From positions 186,001 to 250,000 of the forward strand of contig NZ_LGLW01000001.1 in NCBI RefSeq assembly GCF_013620795.1: a stretch of DNA of 64,000 nucleotides, given 5' to 3'. Both the position numbers and the translations under genes were made by a program. Source of the stretch: Pseudomonas sp. Q2-TVG4-2. Its GTDB lineage: Bacteria; Pseudomonadota; Gammaproteobacteria; Pseudomonadales; Pseudomonadaceae. This document shows positions 38,987 to 47,631 of the stretch, one piece after another. Positions within the stretch are counted from its first letter, which is position 1; each line of letters starts with the position of its first letter. The notes below the pieces were generated by a model. That model made no database searches and was not told where the DNA came from. It saw only the letters and a list, made by a program, of their open reading frames with translations.

Positions 38987-39435
38987 CAATTCTCCTTCTC
39001 CACGACCGCATTCACCTGGCGAAAGGCGTAGTCAGGGCTATCTGCCGTGGCGAACGCTGCCGTAGCTTGAATCGAAAGGAAAACCACAGCGTGCCCTTCT
39101 TCTGGCAGGTGAGTCGCAGCCGTAGGCTGGCAGCTCACCGCGACGCTAAAGCCATCCAATGCGAATGTTTCGCTGCAACCCTGACTGGCCATTGCCCGAG
39201 CGATTCCCCACTCGATACCTGCCCGCGCGGCTTGATAAGCGCGTGCCTGCTGGATGGAGAGACTGTTGGTGGCGGTCTGCGTTACCGCCATTCGCGCCCC
39301 AGCCGCAATCACTCCGGCAATCACGATGATCAGAAACATCGCCACAACCAGACCGAAGCCTTGTTGGCGCAAGCCTCGGGGGGCGTAGGGCCGCGACCGG
39401 GCCCTGAAGAGAAGATCAGGGCGCATTATCGACAT
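38986..39435 (-). CDS. mshP: MSHA minor pilin-like protein MshP
   Basis: 149 residues. The type IV prepilin-like cleavage site is QQG-FGLVVAMFL after residue 26. The usual Glu at position +5 is replaced by Val, as in PilX/MshP-type minor pilins. The hydrophobic helix runs from about 27 to 50. It overlaps mshO by 20 nt at its start and mshQ at its end. The second Met (position 4) is also a possible start. Confidence 0.85.
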   Translation of the reverse strand: MSIMRPDLLFRARSRPYAPRGLRQQGFGLVVAMFLIIVIAGVIAAGARMAVTQTATNSLSIQQARAYQAARAGIEWGIARAMASQGCSETFALDGFSVAVSCQPTAATHLPEEGHAVVFLSIQATAAFATADSPDYAFRQVNAVVEKEN

Positions 39436-40321
39436 GGACCTGTTGCACCAAGGTAATGGTCTCGCCTTCCTTGCTCAGCGACAGCCGCAAGGTGACGAGT
39501 CCGTTGCGGGTATTGCTGCCGGGAACGTAGGAAAAGGTGCATCCAGAGAGTGAATCAACAACCAATGCCTCGCTGCCGTCCGATCCATCAAGATTGTTCG
39601 ATACCGAGCGCAACAACCGGCCACTGTCGCAGCGGTAGGTAAGGCTTTCTTTCGCTAGATAGAACCGGCGTTGCGGTGAGGCGTACTTGAAGCGGAAATC
39701 CTTGGCGAGGGTTGCGCTCAGGGTCCCGTCGCTCCAGGTGAATGCCTTGGGCGAGATCACCGAAACGGCTGCGTCGTCGACCAGTTCGGCAGCAGCAACG
39801 TTATAGATGATCAGCCAGTGCCTGTCCGAACTCGACACCGGAGTAATCGGGCTGAGAATCTCGATGGTGCATGGCGCTTGCGTGCAGACCGGCGGGTCGG
39901 CGCTATGGTCGACGAGATTGGCGCGATAACGTCCCGCGGCCTCGATGGCGACGAAGTGGATGCGGTTGCCGCTCACTGTCAGCGAGTTCGGGACCGCCAG
40001 CCGGATATCCCGCGCCATGCGGTTGAGCGTCGTGGCGGCGAGGTCAGTGAGTGCGGCACGTCGAGCCTGATCGGCGAAGCCTTGCAGTGGCCGTGACATC
40101 ACCGTGGATATCATCACCGCGACAACGCCGGTTAGAGCAATGACCATGATCAGCTCAACCAGGGTAAAACCATGCGCGGTGCGTTCGTGAAAGGCGCGAC
40201 CCGCCGCGAACGCGGTTCTCCTTGCCGGGAAAGCCAAAAACTTCGCCCGGCGGTCGGGCCTCCCACGGGTCGCGGGTAGCTTGGCATTAACGCGTGCGCT
40301 TACCAGGACGGAGCTCATCAA
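39416..40321 (-). CDS. mshO: MSHA minor pilin MshO
   Basis: 301 residues. The prepilin motif HG-FTLVELIMVIALTG is at residues 50-65, giving an unusually long 51-residue leader (MshO leaders elsewhere are about 10 residues). No ATG, GTG or TTG with a ribosome binding site lies closer in frame. The ATG at 40321 overlaps the mshD stop (ATGA), so translation coupling supports the long leader. The mature part is typical of PulJ/MshO minor pilins, with Cys pairs in VCTQAPC. Confidence 0.83.
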   Translation of the reverse strand: MMSSVLVSARVNAKLPATRGRPDRRAKFLAFPARRTAFAAGRAFHERTAHGFTLVELIMVIALTGVVAVMISTVMSRPLQGFADQARRAALTDLAATTLNRMARDIRLAVPNSLTVSGNRIHFVAIEAAGRYRANLVDHSADPPVCTQAPCTIEILSPITPVSSSDRHWLIIYNVAAAELVDDAAVSVISPKAFTWSDGTLSATLAKDFRFKYASPQRRFYLAKESLTYRCDSGRLLRSVSNNLDGSDGSEALVVDSLSGCTFSYVPGSNTRNGLVTLRLSLSKEGETITLVQQVHVDNAP

Positions 40322-40719
40322 TAATCCGCCCGGTAGCCAGTCAACGTCAGCCTCTGTCCGGCAGGATCGGTGACCGTTACATCAATACGTTTCGCGTCTA
40401 CCCCATTGAGCGTATCGCCAATGACCTCTGAATCGACGACGTAGTTGCCAAGCCCAGTGATGGGCAAACCCGCAAGATCCTCCGGTGCGCCGCCCTTTTG
40501 AACCAGGTCGTGGCTATCCAGCAACTCCTCGTACGGCAATGATTGCAGAGCTTCCAGATAGGCCCCGGCAATCATCAGGCTCTGCTGGCGCAACATAGGA
40601 TCGGCCGAGCGACCGGTGATCGAAGCCATGGCGGCGAACATCGCCGCGGCGGCGATGCCGATGATGACAATCGTCATAACCAGTTCGACCAGGGTCATGC
40701 CGCGTTGAGGTCCCGTCAT
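40318..40719 (-). CDS. mshD: MSHA minor pilin MshD
   Basis: 133 residues, start at ATG 40719 with a GGAAGG box. The prepilin site is PQRG-MTLVELVMTIVIIG, with Met rather than Phe as residue +1 and Glu at +5. The same frame is open a further 92 codons upstream to a GTG at 40995 that overlaps the mshC stop (GTGA); that extension is Arg/Pro-rich, contains repeat-like DNA and is probably not translated. Confidence 0.82.
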   Translation of the reverse strand: MTGPQRGMTLVELVMTIVIIGIAAAAMFAAMASITGRSADPMLRQQSLMIAGAYLEALQSLPYEELLDSHDLVQKGGAPEDLAGLPITGLGNYVVDSEVIGDTLNGVDAKRIDVTVTDPAGQRLTLTGYRADY

Positions 40720-40991
40720 GCCACCTTCCCTTCCTGCGCCCGGGCGACCGCATGGTGCGTCGCCATCCCGTCGAAAATCATGAAGTGGTTTCCACGGGCG
40801 GGACGGGTTGCCGGCGAATGCCTGACGCGCATTGGTGGGCGGGTGATACCTCATCCACTCTACGGTTGCGCTACGTCGAGACTGATCAACGCGCGTAGCA
40901 TCGAAAGCTAAATCACGCTGAAACGACGGTCGAAGCGTTCCAACGCGTGGATCGTTCGAGTTGGCAGATTCAGCCCTGACGAGCGCTGTTC

Positions 40992-41453
40992 TCACTGAGC
41001 CGCCTCGATAAAGCCGGTCGCTGCGTGGACGGTGAGAGTGAAGTCACCGACCTTCGCAACCTTATTACCGGTGGCACAGGTAATTGCCGGAGTGGCGGCA
41101 ATACAGCCGAGGGAATTGAACATGACATCCAGCCCTTGTTGAACTACCACACCGCTGGGAGCGGCAACGGGATAAGCGTCACCGGAAGGATCTTTAATCG
41201 AGCTACTGCTGCAACTACCGTTGCCGTAATCCAATGTGTAACCGGCACTATTAATCGTCACATTAACCAGACACCCACTAGCTACAGCCAGCTTTTGTCC
41301 ATGACGAACAGCGGCCAACGCTTGTTCAAAATAAAAGCGGCTATCGAACGTCTTTGTCTGAAAAAAACGCGGTCCCACCACAGTGGCGAGGATGCCGATG
41401 ATCACAATGACCATAACAAGCTCGATGATGGTGAAACCGCGTTGGTTTTTCAT
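40992..41453 (-). CDS. mshC: MSHA minor pilin MshC
   Basis: 153 residues from ATG 41453. The prepilin site MKNQRG-FTIIELVMVIVIIG has a 6-residue leader and Glu at +5. The mature domain has Cys residues in VASGCLVN, NGSCSSS, LGCIAAT and ITCATG, likely paired. The ribosome binding site is weak (AAGAG). mshD follows after a 272-bp stretch with no good independent gene. Confidence 0.85.
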   Translation of the reverse strand: MKNQRGFTIIELVMVIVIIGILATVVGPRFFQTKTFDSRFYFEQALAAVRHGQKLAVASGCLVNVTINSAGYTLDYGNGSCSSSSIKDPSGDAYPVAAPSGVVVQQGLDVMFNSLGCIAATPAITCATGNKVAKVGDFTLTVHAATGFIEAAQ

Positions 41454-41624
41454 CTGGGCGCTCTTGTTCAGCAGAAGCTGGGGCGGTAGCAGCGTAGGGC
41501 GGGGGGGCCCGCCGGACCATGGATCGGCGGGTTGCTCTTCTCGGTGCTTCTGTACGTTGTGCTGGCTGTCAGACTCGACTGGCTGCACCCGCCCTATCCC
41601 GCCCGCACTATAGTATGGGCCGAG

Positions 41625-42074
41625 TTAACAGCCGCCGGTCGCAGGGGCAACTGCGGTGATTACTGGCGCAGTATTAGCCGCAGTGGATTGCGCATAAGTA
41701 AATGAGCATATAGTTCCTTGAGCAACGGTAACGACATTGTTTGCTGCTGTAACCGTGAACTCCCCGCTCAGCTGTGCTGCGTTAGTGATATCCGCAACCG
41801 TCGCCGCGAGATAACCGTTAACCATACTAAGAGCCTGCCCTTCGAGCGTAACAGTGCCGGTCGCACCGGTTTGAACCGGGCTGGCAACCAGCGCCGCGCT
41901 ATGGGCAATTGCACTGGCCGAGCGCACTGCACCAAGAGCACCGTTAAGCGAAGCCCGGCGAGCATCACCACTGAAATCGGCAAACCGTGGCAACGCTACC
42001 GCCGCCAAAATACCTAAAATGACAATCACCATAATCAGCTCAATCATGGTGAAACCGCCCTGTTGTTTATTCAT
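41625..42074 (-). CDS. mshA: MSHA pilin MshA (probable major subunit)
   Basis: 149 residues. Prepilin site MNKQQGG-FTMIELIMVIVILG, Glu at +5, then a long N-terminal helix (to about residue 60) and an Ala/Thr/Val-rich globular domain closed by a C-terminal Cys pair (TICSFTY and TGGC). Position after mshB and before mshC equals that of mshA in Vibrio cholerae, so I call this the major subunit, but which of the two pilins is major cannot be read from sequence. Confidence 0.82.
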   Translation of the reverse strand: MNKQQGGFTMIELIMVIVILGILAAVALPRFADFSGDARRASLNGALGAVRSASAIAHSAALVASPVQTGATGTVTLEGQALSMVNGYLAATVADITNAAQLSGEFTVTAANNVVTVAQGTICSFTYAQSTAANTAPVITAVAPATGGC

Positions 42075-42091
42075 TTTTAGCTTCCTTAGTT

Positions 42092-42622
42092 TCAGTTAAA
42101 CGCGTAGGTAACTGCGCCGGTATTAGCGTTGTAGGTAACCGTGTCGTTACCGCCATCGTTGCGGTAGGTAAAGACACATTCGGTATTCGAAGTGCTGACC
42201 GCCGTCGAATAGTCGGAATCTGCCGCACCAACTGACGGGGCAGAGCCTTGCAGAACGTTCGCAAACACTTCATTGCAAGTAGCGACCGACATCGCCGCGG
42301 TAGCGCCTGCGTTATCTCCCCGACTCACTCCAATTGGCCAGCCATTAGCGTTCACATCAACCAACCCGCCGCCAAAACCGCGAACATTTTGTTGGCAGCT
42401 GGTGGTCTCACAACCGAGAGTGCCGCCACTGCGGTTGATCTCATATTGCGCACGAGCGAGCATTACAGCCGGGGCCAGCGCACCAGCTGTCCCTTTGACG
42501 GCGGCTTGGTGGGCATCTTTCGTAGCGTTCATAAATTGCGGTAGAGCGACCGCAGCCAATATGCCAACGATCGCAATAACCACCACCAGCTCGATCATGG
42601 TGAAACCTGTTTGTTTGCTCAT
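42092..42622 (-). CDS. mshB: MSHA pilin-like protein MshB
   Basis: 176 residues. Prepilin site MSKQTG-FTMIELVVVIAIVG, Glu at +5. The larger head domain contains four cysteines (LGCETTSCQQ, ATCNEV and TECVFTY), suggesting two disulfides. It lies 17 bp from mshA. The upstream 203-bp gap to mshG lacks mshF, which is present at this place in Vibrio. Confidence 0.82.
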   Translation of the reverse strand: MSKQTGFTMIELVVVIAIVGILAAVALPQFMNATKDAHQAAVKGTAGALAPAVMLARAQYEINRSGGTLGCETTSCQQNVRGFGGGLVDVNANGWPIGVSRGDNAGATAAMSVATCNEVFANVLQGSAPSVGAADSDYSTAVSTSNTECVFTYRNDGGNDTVTYNANTGAVTYAFN

Positions 42623-42825
42623 TCCTGTTTCTCGTTATGTGTTGGTTAACGCGGCCTTCCGTAGCCGAACCGGTCTGGTTGTACTGACGAGTCATCCATG
42701 AACCGTCAGCGATTATCTGCCCCAATCTGACTGTGACTCGGCACTTCAGCCTGATCGGATGCGCGTCTGCGCCGTTGAGTTGTCATGCTTAGCTCACTGC
42801 TCGGCCACCTGCTGGCGTTCTCCCG
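42623..42825. other. Gap between mshG and mshB with no mshF
   Basis: 203 bp with no convincing gene on either strand. In Vibrio cholerae mshF lies here. It may hold a separate promoter for the pilin genes mshB-mshA, which are usually expressed more strongly than the assembly genes, but I could not pick a specific -35/-10 pair. Confidence 0.5.
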
Positions 42826-44064
42826 CTACCCCCTCCCCTGCGCCGCACTACCCAGTTCCCACATCGGCAGGAACACCCCCAGCGCAAGCACCAGCACCAT
42901 CACGCCCATGCAGACGATCAGAATCGGCTCGATGGCGTCGGCCAGTTGCCTGAGGTCGTAGTCGACCTCCTGTTCGTAGAAGTCGGCGACTTCGATGAAA
43001 AGGTCGTCCAGCGCACCGGTTTCTTCGCCGACGGCCATCATCTGCAGCACCAATGGAGTGAACAGGCCGGAATTGTGGGCCGAGCGGGTCAGCGCTTCGC
43101 CGCGCTCGACGCTTTCTCGGATCCCGATAATCGCTTCACCAATATGGCGGTTACCGACACTGGCGCTGTTGATCGAAAGGGTTTGCAGGAGTGGCACACC
43201 GGCGCGGTACATCATGGCGAAGGTGCGTGTGAAGCGCGCCAGGGCGATACGTTCGAAGATGCCGCCAACGACGGGCAGGCGTAACTTGATGCGGTCCCAC
43301 TTGAGTCGACCGGCATCGGTCTCGATCCACTTGAAAAAGCCGTAGAGCCCGCCGACGACGCCGAGCAGCAGGAACCACCACCAATCGCGCATGAAGTTGG
43401 AGGTGCCGATCAGCACGCGCGTAGCCCAGGGCAACTGTGCGTGGAACTGGGCGAATACCTTTGCGAAAGCAGGAATCACCAGCAGGTTGATCACTGCCAG
43501 CGCGACACCCATCGCGACCATGACGAAGATGGGGTAACGGGTCGCCTGCTTGATGCGCTTGCGGGTTTCGCGCTCCAGTTCGAGGTAGGCCGACAGCTGT
43601 TTAAAGGCCTGATCGAGCTGGCCGGTGTTTTCACCGACGCTGACCATGCTGACGAACAGGTCGTTGAACACTTTTGGGTGGGCGTTCAGCGCTACGGCCA
43701 TCGACTGCCCGCTCTCGAGACTGGCGCGCACGTCCTGAAGAATCTGCCGGAAAAACAGGTTTCGATTGGATTCGGCCAGGCCGCCGATGGCGCGAATGAT
43801 CGGTACACCCGCTTTGCTCAGGCTGTACATCTGCCGGCAGAAGATGATCAGCTCGTCCAGGTCGACGCGTTTGCGTCGCAGCTTGTCGCTCAGCATGGCC
43901 AGCGCATCGCCGCGGCCTGCCTGAGCCTCGTTGGCTTCGATGGTCAGCGGGGTGATCTGCCGAGAGAGTAATTCGCCTGCCACCGAGTCAACGCTGGCAC
44001 CCTCGAGCGCACCGCTGACCTTGCCCCCCTGGGCATTACGGCCGGTATAGCGGAAGGCGGGCAT
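42826..44064 (-). CDS. mshG: MSHA inner-membrane platform protein MshG
   Basis: 412-residue GspF/PilC-family polytopic protein that links the assembly ATPase to pilin polymerisation. It has two T2SSF domains: GVPIIRAIGGLAE then FVSMVSVGENTGQLDQAF in the first, and GVPLLQTLSINSAS then LQMMAVGEETGALDDLF in the second (E-x-T-G motif in both). Three hydrophobic segments are seen. The next gene upstream, mshE, is 454 bp away across a repeat-rich spacer. Confidence 0.95.
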   Translation of the reverse strand: MPAFRYTGRNAQGGKVSGALEGASVDSVAGELLSRQITPLTIEANEAQAGRGDALAMLSDKLRRKRVDLDELIIFCRQMYSLSKAGVPIIRAIGGLAESNRNLFFRQILQDVRASLESGQSMAVALNAHPKVFNDLFVSMVSVGENTGQLDQAFKQLSAYLELERETRKRIKQATRYPIFVMVAMGVALAVINLLVIPAFAKVFAQFHAQLPWATRVLIGTSNFMRDWWWFLLLGVVGGLYGFFKWIETDAGRLKWDRIKLRLPVVGGIFERIALARFTRTFAMMYRAGVPLLQTLSINSASVGNRHIGEAIIGIRESVERGEALTRSAHNSGLFTPLVLQMMAVGEETGALDDLFIEVADFYEQEVDYDLRQLADAIEPILIVCMGVMVLVLALGVFLPMWELGSAAQGRG

Positions 44065-44125
44065 CAGGCGCGCCCTCCAACTGTTTTTGAGGCCGACGGT
44101 TGCCGCCGTGCGCTATCCAGAAGCG

Positions 44126-44162
44126 CCCCCTCACCCCAACCCCCTCCCCGCAGGGGAGAGGG
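44126..44162. repeat. CCCCCTCACCCCAACCCCCTCC-type intergenic repeat
   Basis: A C-rich stretch ending CCCCGCAGGGGAGAGGG, so CTCCCC and GGGGAG form a small hairpin. Similar low-complexity repeats are common near genes in pseudomonads. First element in the 454-bp mshE-mshG spacer. Confidence 0.55.
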
Positions 44163-44222
44163 AGCTTCCGTGCTGACGTGGGGTTCAGTGATATCTGAGG
44201 GTTGCGAGCACGCCGTACCTAC

Positions 44223-44245
44223 GTAGGAGCGAGCTTGCTCGCGAA
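44223..44245. repeat. REP element, single copy
   Basis: GTAGGAGCGAGCTTGCTCGC then GAA: the Pseudomonas REP core, itself palindromic (GCGAGC-TT-GCTCGC). The same 23-mer returns at 44421 and inverted at 44467. Confidence 0.85.
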
Positions 44246-44308
44246 AGCGACGCTCCGCCGGGCACTCTAGATTCGCCAGCAAGCTGGCTTGTATGTCGTA
44301 GAGTGATC

Positions 44309-44405
44309 GTTCCCATGCTTCGCGTGGGAACGCAGCCTGCAATGCTCCGCGTCGCTGGGATGCAGAGCGTCCCGCCCTGAGGTTCCACGCAGGAGTGTGG
44401 GAACC
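44309..44405. repeat. GTTCCCA...TGGGAAC hairpin repeat
   Basis: GTTCCCATGCTTCGCGTGGG, AAC forms a hairpin at 44309-44331; GCAGAGCGTCCCG and GGTTCCACGCAGGAGTGTGG, GAACC follow, the latter another hairpin. This composite unit of about 97 bp looks like a recognised class of dispersed Pseudomonas intergenic repeat. Confidence 0.65.
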
Positions 44406-44420
44406 TTCAATGCGGCTCCC

Positions 44421-44489
44421 GTAGGAGCGAGCTTGCTCGCGAACACGCTTTTCCGTGCCGCCTTGGTTCGCGAGCAAGCTCGCTCCTAC
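44421..44489. repeat. REPIN-like inverted pair of REP elements
   Basis: A REP 23-mer at 44421-44443 and its exact inverse at 44467-44489, 23 bp apart, form a REP doublet (REPIN) able to fold as a long hairpin. Such pairs are thought to be mobilised by RAYT transposases; no RAYT gene is in this window. Confidence 0.85.
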
Positions 44490-44518
44490 AAGAATGGGGT
44501 GACGGAGTCGCGAGGCAA

Positions 44519-46243
44519 TCACGCCGTCACCTCATCATCCGCCAAGGTCGCGCAAACCTTGAGGACTTCATCGACACTGGTGATGCCGGCGATCGCGTAA
44601 TCCAACGCGCACTCGGCCAGCGGCCGGTAGTGCGGTTGTTCACGTGCGGCTTCGGCGAAGCCCTGTGGATCACCGCGACGCAGTGCGGCGACCATCGGCT
44701 CGTCGAGTTCGAGCAGCTCGTAGACGCCGATCCGTCCGCTGTAACCACTGTTGTGACACTGATGGCAGCCGCTGCCACGGCGGAAGCGCTTGTCAGCCAG
44801 CGATCCGCCATGCAGCGTCTCCAACCAGGCCAGCTGACGCGGATCGGGTTGATGGTCTTCCTGGCAGTTTTCACAGACGCGGCGGATCAGGCGCTGCGCC
44901 AGCACCGCGTTGAGCGCGGTGGCGACGAGGAAAGGTTCCACGCCCATATCGATCAAGCGCATGGCGGAGGTCAGAGCATCGTTGGTGTGCAACGTGGACA
45001 GCACCAGATGACCGGTGAGTGCGGCGCGCAGGCCGATCTCGGCGGTTTCCTGGTCGCGGATCTCGCCGACCAAGACGATGTCAGGGTCTTGGCGCAGCGC
45101 GGCGCGCAGCACGCGGGCGAAGGTCAGTTCGATCTTGGCGTTGACCTGCACCTGGTTGACCCGCGGCAGGCGGTATTCGACCGGGTCTTCTACGGTAATG
45201 ATCTTCTTTTCCGGGCTGTTCAGCTCCGAGAGGCCGGCGTACAGCGTGGTGGTCTTGCCCGAACCGGTCGGGCCGGTGACCAGCACCATGCCATGCGGTC
45301 TTTGCAGCAGCCGGCGGAAGCGATCGAGCATGGCCGGCGGCATGCCGGTGCCATCGAGCTTGAACATCGCACCGCTCTGATCGAGCAGACGCATCACCAC
45401 CGCCTCACCGAATTGCACGGGCATGGTCGATACCCGCACGTCGAGGTTGCGGTTCTTCGCCCGGATGTTGAAGCGGCCATCCTGCGGCAGGCGTTTTTCG
45501 GAGATGTCCAGGCCGGACATGATCTTCAGGCGCATGACCAGCGCCGAGGCGACGCGGTGTTCCTTCATCACCTGTTCGTTGAGCACGCCATCGATGCGCT
45601 GGCGGATGCGCACCACGCCATCATCGGGCTCGATATGAATGTCGGAAGCCTTCATCTGCACGGCATCCTCGAACAGCGTTTGCAGCAGGCGCACCACTGG
45701 CGCATCGCTGTTGCTGTCCGCGCCGAGGCGGGAAAGATCGAAATCGCTGTCCTGCAGTTCGCCTTCCAGCTCACCGGCCAGCGACGCGATCTCACTGGTG
45801 CGTCGGTAGAGCTGATCGAGCGCGCCCAGTAGCTCGCTCTCACGAACCACCGCAGGGAATACCCGTTTACCCAGCAGGCGCTCCATCTCGTCCTGGGCGA
45901 ACAAGTCGAGCGGATCGGTCATGCCGACCAGCAAGCCACCCGCCTGGCGCGACAGCACGATGACGCGAAAGCGCCGGGCCACCGACTCGGGCAAGCTCTG
46001 CGTCAGTTGATTGTCGAACTTGTAATGCTTGAGCTCGACGAAAGGGATCTTCAATTGCTCGGACAAGGCCTGAAGCAGGCGGCCCTCATCGATGAAGCCG
46101 AGATCGAGAACCGTGCGGCCCAGCTTCGAGCCGGTACGTTTCTGATCCTGCAGGGCAAGTTGCAACTGGGCGTCGCTGATCAGCCCGGCCTGGACCAGAA
46201 CGTCGCCGAGGCGAATCTTGCGCTGGCGAATGTCCTGAGTCAT
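44519..46243 (-). CDS. mshE: MSHA pilus extension ATPase MshE
   Basis: 574-residue GspE/PilB-type ATPase. Its N-terminal MshEN domain carries both 24-residue c-di-GMP binding motifs: RLGDVLVQAGLISDAQLQLA plus LQDQ (11-34) and KLGRTVLDLGFIDEGRLLQA plus LSEQ (40-63). Walker A is GPTGSGKT (324-331), Walker B DIVLVGEIRD (388-397), and a zinc-binding tetracysteine lies near 464-510 (CENC...CHQCH). So pilus extension should be activated by c-di-GMP. Overlaps mshN by 4 nt. Confidence 0.95.
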   Translation of the reverse strand: MTQDIRQRKIRLGDVLVQAGLISDAQLQLALQDQKRTGSKLGRTVLDLGFIDEGRLLQALSEQLKIPFVELKHYKFDNQLTQSLPESVARRFRVIVLSRQAGGLLVGMTDPLDLFAQDEMERLLGKRVFPAVVRESELLGALDQLYRRTSEIASLAGELEGELQDSDFDLSRLGADSNSDAPVVRLLQTLFEDAVQMKASDIHIEPDDGVVRIRQRIDGVLNEQVMKEHRVASALVMRLKIMSGLDISEKRLPQDGRFNIRAKNRNLDVRVSTMPVQFGEAVVMRLLDQSGAMFKLDGTGMPPAMLDRFRRLLQRPHGMVLVTGPTGSGKTTTLYAGLSELNSPEKKIITVEDPVEYRLPRVNQVQVNAKIELTFARVLRAALRQDPDIVLVGEIRDQETAEIGLRAALTGHLVLSTLHTNDALTSAMRLIDMGVEPFLVATALNAVLAQRLIRRVCENCQEDHQPDPRQLAWLETLHGGSLADKRFRRGSGCHQCHNSGYSGRIGVYELLELDEPMVAALRRGDPQGFAEAAREQPHYRPLAECALDYAIAGITSVDEVLKVCATLADDEVTA

Positions 46244-47631
46244 CTCGTTCCTCCCAGGGAACCGGCGCGTTCGATGGCGAACTGACGCGCGCTGTCGTCC
46301 AGATCCTGCCCCTGCAGGGCGAGGCGATAGTGCCGACCGGCCTGTGCCGGCTGATCGAGTTGTTCCAGCGCGATCGCTAAACCCAGTTGCCAGGCGGCCT
46401 GGCTCGGCCGTATCGAAGTGAGCTGATGGTAGATCGCAGCGCTGGCAGACCAGTCACCGACCTGCTGATAAAGCGCTGCGAGTACGGCGTGATAGCCGGT
46501 GTTGCGCTGCAGTTCGGGGGCGTTCTGCTGCAACGTGGCGATGGCTGCAGCTTGATCACCCCCCTGCAGCTGCCCGCGAGCAAGCAGCTCACGGAGTTCT
46601 GCATCGAAGGGCCGCGCCTGCAACTGAGCCGGCAACCAGCTGAGCAGCGCAGCAGTGTCACCTGCGCCAAGATAAGCTCGGGCCAGCCAGCGACTGATCT
46701 CCGGGTCGTCTGGTTGAGCTAGATGAAGCGCCTGCAACTGTTGGATAGCCGACAGGTGATTACCCCTAGTCAGGGCCTGGCGCGCGCTGGCAAAAGCATC
46801 GGGTTGATGAGCGCCAATGCTTAGGCGCTTAGGATCAGCCGGCGTGGGGCGCTTAGCGGCAGCCACGGGACGAGCCAGAGCTTGCTGCGCTGGGGCCTCT
46901 TCTGCCCGGGCTGACACTGCGGCCGGTTCAGCCGGCCGGGCCTCGCGCGTCACCCAATCCGGCAGCTGCGCCTCGTCCAGATCAACCGACTCGGCCACCG
47001 GCATCGATATAAATTGCTCGTCATCCTCCGGTCCGCTCAGGGATATATCCAGCCACAGCTGTGAGCGACTACCCACTGACTCAAGCCGATCAGACACGTT
47101 CAGCCGATCACCAAAACCGACCACCAGTACGTTTATGCTGCCGCCCTGCGGCTCGACTCGCCAGGACAGGGTCTGGCCGCCTTTTTCGATGCGCCCCGTG
47201 CGCGTCTCGCCCGAGAACTCGACATCCTTAAGCTGAAAACTAACCGAGCCGGCGGTATCGATTCGCTGATAGCTGACGGGCCGATCCAGCAGAAGCTGCA
47301 GCACGAAGCGACGACCATCGTTTTGCGGGAGCACGTCCAGCAGTTGCGTTTGCGCAGCAACCTCAGGAGTCGGCGAGACCTGCTCGACCGCCTTCGCCGC
47401 GACCATTGGGGGTTCGACAGCGGCGCGCGGGCGATCGAAAAGAACGAACAGGACGATCGCTATAAGTACCGTGGCCGCGCCGATCAGCAGCCAGCGCCGC
47501 AGACGCTCAGAGTGTTTGCGCCGTTTCGCACCGGCTTCGTCCACGGCATAGATGCTGCCCAGCTGCTGGCGTTCGGCCGGCGCGGCGCGGCGCGCCTCCA
47601 GATCACGCAGCATGTCATTTACCAGACTCAT
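46240..47631 (-). CDS. mshN: MSHA biogenesis protein MshN (TPR)
   Basis: 463 residues. A short cytoplasmic N-terminus (VNDMLRDLEARRA) is followed by one transmembrane helix (about 45-64), an AMIN-like periplasmic beta domain (FVLQLLLDRPVSYQRI, IDTAGSVSFQLKDVEFSGE) and C-terminal TPR repeats (from about 290). In Vibrio MshN is needed for pilus assembly. It overlaps mshM and mshE by 4 nt each. Confidence 0.9.
   Translation of the reverse strand: MSLVNDMLRDLEARRAAPAERQQLGSIYAVDEAGAKRRKHSERLRRWLLIGAATVLIAIVLFVLFDRPRAAVEPPMVAAKAVEQVSPTPEVAAQTQLLDVLPQNDGRRFVLQLLLDRPVSYQRIDTAGSVSFQLKDVEFSGETRTGRIEKGGQTLSWRVEPQGGSINVLVVGFGDRLNVSDRLESVGSRSQLWLDISLSGPEDDEQFISMPVAESVDLDEAQLPDWVTREARPAEPAAVSARAEEAPAQQALARPVAAAKRPTPADPKRLSIGAHQPDAFASARQALTRGNHLSAIQQLQALHLAQPDDPEISRWLARAYLGAGDTAALLSWLPAQLQARPFDAELRELLARGQLQGGDQAAAIATLQQNAPELQRNTGYHAVLAALYQQVGDWSASAAIYHQLTSIRPSQAAWQLGLAIALEQLDQPAQAGRHYRLALQGQDLDDSARQFAIERAGSLGGTR

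Noticed and set aside
40716..40781. 21-codon ORF (MIFDGMATHHAVARAQEGKVA) overlapping the mshD start
   Set aside because: The ribosome binding site is weak and composition is unremarkable; kept only as part of the mshD-mshO observation.
44630..45832. Long plus-strand frame (400 codons) within mshE
   Set aside because: Antisense shadow of the mshE coding sequence; His/Arg/Gln-rich translation with no ribosome binding site.
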